Assembly: GCA_014843695.1 (NCBI GenBank)
Contig: CM026398.1
Span: 43,455,372-43,519,371, forward strand
Length of the DNA: 64,000 nucleotides
Direction of reading: 5' to 3'
Source of the DNA: Archivesica marissinica
Taxonomy: Eukaryota > Mollusca > Bivalvia > Venerida > Vesicomyidae
Below the pieces are notes generated by a model. The model was not told the DNA's origin and made no database searches. It worked only from the letters and a program-made list of their open reading frames with translations. The position numbers and the translations under genes are program-made. Shown piece by piece: positions 61,831-64,000 of the stretch. Numbering within the stretch: the stretch's first letter is position 1; each line of letters begins with the position of its first letter.

Positions 61831-61979
61831 CTGTAGGAAATAGAAACAAGTAATACCATAAACTTCTATGCTACAGAACATGTCCGAACAAACATAACAT
61901 CCAAAGGTTCAAGAATTCTATTCATTAATAAATGGATCCAGGTGATCAGTATTTACTCATTTGCTGTATTTTAATTGAT

Positions 61980-62203
61980 ACAAATCTATATCAGCTCGAT
62001 TGTGAAACAAGTTCTTACAACGTATATTAATCACTCTCAAGACCTCATTCCTGATGGAATCCATCGCCACGAGGGAGAGAGAAGAGACATGTGGAATTTA
62101 AATGCCTTGCCTAAGGGCACAATCGTAACAGCTCCAGTGGGGCGGTGAACTCTGGACCTTTCACACCAGAAGCGAATGAGCTACCACTGCGCTATCACGA
62201 CAT
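61980..62203 (-). mobile_element. SINE, family D
   Basis: Minus-orientation copy with TCAGCTCGATTGTGAAACAA tail and CATTCGCTTCTGGTGTGAAA near the head. Slightly diverged. Confidence 0.84.
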
Positions 62204-62299
62204 GCACTGCACTATCTGTTCTTTGATCGTAGGTGCTCAGTAACACAGATGTATTGGAATATGCATGTCAAGTTGTAAAATATCTACACTTAAATATAT

Positions 62300-64000
62300 G
62301 CTGCCAATCAATTTGCATTAAAACTGCCAATAAACGTTAAAGTAAAAGATCACCATCCTGCCAATAAACGTTAAAGTAAAAGATCACCATCCTGCCAATA
62401 AACGTTAAAGTAAAAGATCACCATCCTGCCAATAAACGTTAAAATAAAAGATCACCATCCTGCCAATAAACGTTAAAGTAAAAGATCACCATCCTGCCAA
62501 TAAACGTTAAAGTAAAAGATCAAGATCCTGCCAATAAACGTAAAAGTAAAAGATCACCATCCTGCCAATAAACGTTAAAGTAAAAGATCAAGATCCTGCC
62601 AATAAACGTTAAAGTAATAGATCACCATCCTGCCAATAAACGTTAAAGTAATATATCACTATCCTGCCAATAAACGTTAAAGTAAAAGATCACCATCCTG
62701 CCAATAAACGTAAAAGTAAAAGATCACCATCCTGCCAATAAACGTTAAAGTAATATATCACAATCCGGCCAATAAACGTTAAAGTAAAAGATCACCATCC
62801 TGCCAATAAACGTTAAAGTAAAAGATCACCATCCTGTCAATAAACGTTAAAGTAATATATCACCATCCAACCAATAAACGTTAAAGTAATATATCACCAT
62901 TCTGCCAATAAACGTTAAAGTAAAAATCACCATCCTGCCAATAAACGTTAAAGTAAAAATCACCATCCTGCCAATAAACGTTAAAGTAAAAGATCACCAT
63001 TCTGCCAATAAACGTTAAAGTAAAAGATCACCATCCTGCCAATAATCATTAAAGTAAAAGATCACCATCCTGCCAATAAACGTTAAAGTAATATATCATC
63101 ATTCTGCCAATAAACGTTAAAGTAAAAGATCACCATTCTGCCAATAAACGTTAAAGTAAAAGATCAAGATCCTGCCAATAAACGTTAAAGTAATAGATCA
63201 CCATCCTGCCAATAAACGTTAAAGTAAAAGATCACCATCCTGCCAATAAACGTTAAAGTAATATATCATCATTCTGCCAATAAACGTTAAAGTAAAAGAT
63301 CACCATTCTGCCAATAAACGTTAAAGTAAAAGATCAAGATCCTGCCAATAAACGTTAAAGTAATAGATCACCATCCTGCCAATAAACGTTAAAGTAAAAG
63401 ATCAAGATCCGGTCAAAAACGTTAAAGTATTATACATGTATCACCATCCTGCCAATAAACGTTAAAGTAAAAGATCAAGATCCTGCCAATAAACGTAAAA
63501 GTAAAAGATCAAGATCCGGCCAATAAACGTTAAAAGTATTATACATGTATCACCATCCTGCCAATAAACGTTAAAGTAAAAGATCAAGATCCGGCCAATA
63601 AACGTTAAAGTAAAAGATCAAGATCCTGCCAATAAACGTAAAAGTAAAAGATCAAGATCCGGCCAATAAACGTTAAAAGTATTATACATGTATCACCATC
63701 CTGCCAATAAACGTAAAAGTAAAAGATCAAGATCCTGCCAATAAATGTAAAAGTAAAAGATCAAGATCCGGCCAATAAACGTTAAAGTATTATACATGTA
63801 TCACCATTCGGCCAATAAACGTTAAAGTATTATACATGTATCACCATTCGGCCAATAAACGTTAAAGTATTATACATGTATCACCATTCGGCCAATAAAC
63901 GTTAAAGTATTATACATGTATCACCATTCGGCCAATAAACGTTAAAGTATTATACATGTATCACCATTCGGCCAATAAACGTTAAAGTAAAAGATCAAGA
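62300..64000. repeat. 34-bp satellite (with 40-bp variants), about 48 copies, runs off window
   Basis: The unit is GCCAATAAACGTTAAAGTAA then AAGATCACCATCCT. Towards the right a longer form with TATTATACATGTATCACC increases and becomes regular from 63770. It lies upstream of exon 1 of the plexin segment, presumably in an intron. Confidence 0.96.

Overview
This is eukaryotic nuclear DNA from an animal genome, most likely a lophotrochozoan and probably a bivalve mollusc. The evidence is a large multi-exon metazoan gene with canonical GT-AG introns, at least five families of tRNA-headed SINEs, several TIR miniature elements, and introns filled with minisatellites. The species call is inference. 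There is no sign of bacterial organisation.

The one real gene is a plexin (semaphorin receptor, closest by eye to the plexin-A type) on the minus strand. I could read 26 consecutive exons, from 61830 down to a stop codon at 6494. They total 3,561 nt, which is 1,186 codons plus stop, with unbroken phase across all 25 introns. In order they encode the end of an early IPT/TIG domain, a PSI domain, four further IPT/TIG segments, one transmembrane helix, and the whole cytoplasmic region (split RasGAP fold with an inserted Rho-GTPase-binding domain) to the C-terminus. The Sema domain, first PSI and promoter lie beyond the right edge. Below about 6.4 kb is 3' flank and unrelated satellite DNA.

Layout: 1-5253 holds two large satellites (17-bp and 12/15-bp units) with one SINE. 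5.4-6.3 kb is AT-rich repeat. 6.5-61.8 kb is the plexin gene, where almost every intron carries a tandem array of 25-82 bp units, SINEs (five families) and MITEs. A 36-bp satellite of about 9.1 kb, including a 1,000-N assembly gap, fills the intron before the transmembrane exon. 62.3-64.0 kb is another satellite running off the window.

The most notable pattern is that many intronic arrays are not anonymous. At eleven exons with good support, and about three more with weaker support, the repeat unit or extra copy contains the adjacent exon edge together with its splice donor or acceptor. The gene therefore carries rows of decoy splice sites beside its true ones. A second point is the junction of exons 16 and 17, where the true splice gives Arg-Gln at the conserved Arg-Arg pair of the plexin GAP site, while several downstream tandem copies of the exon end keep the Arg-type base.
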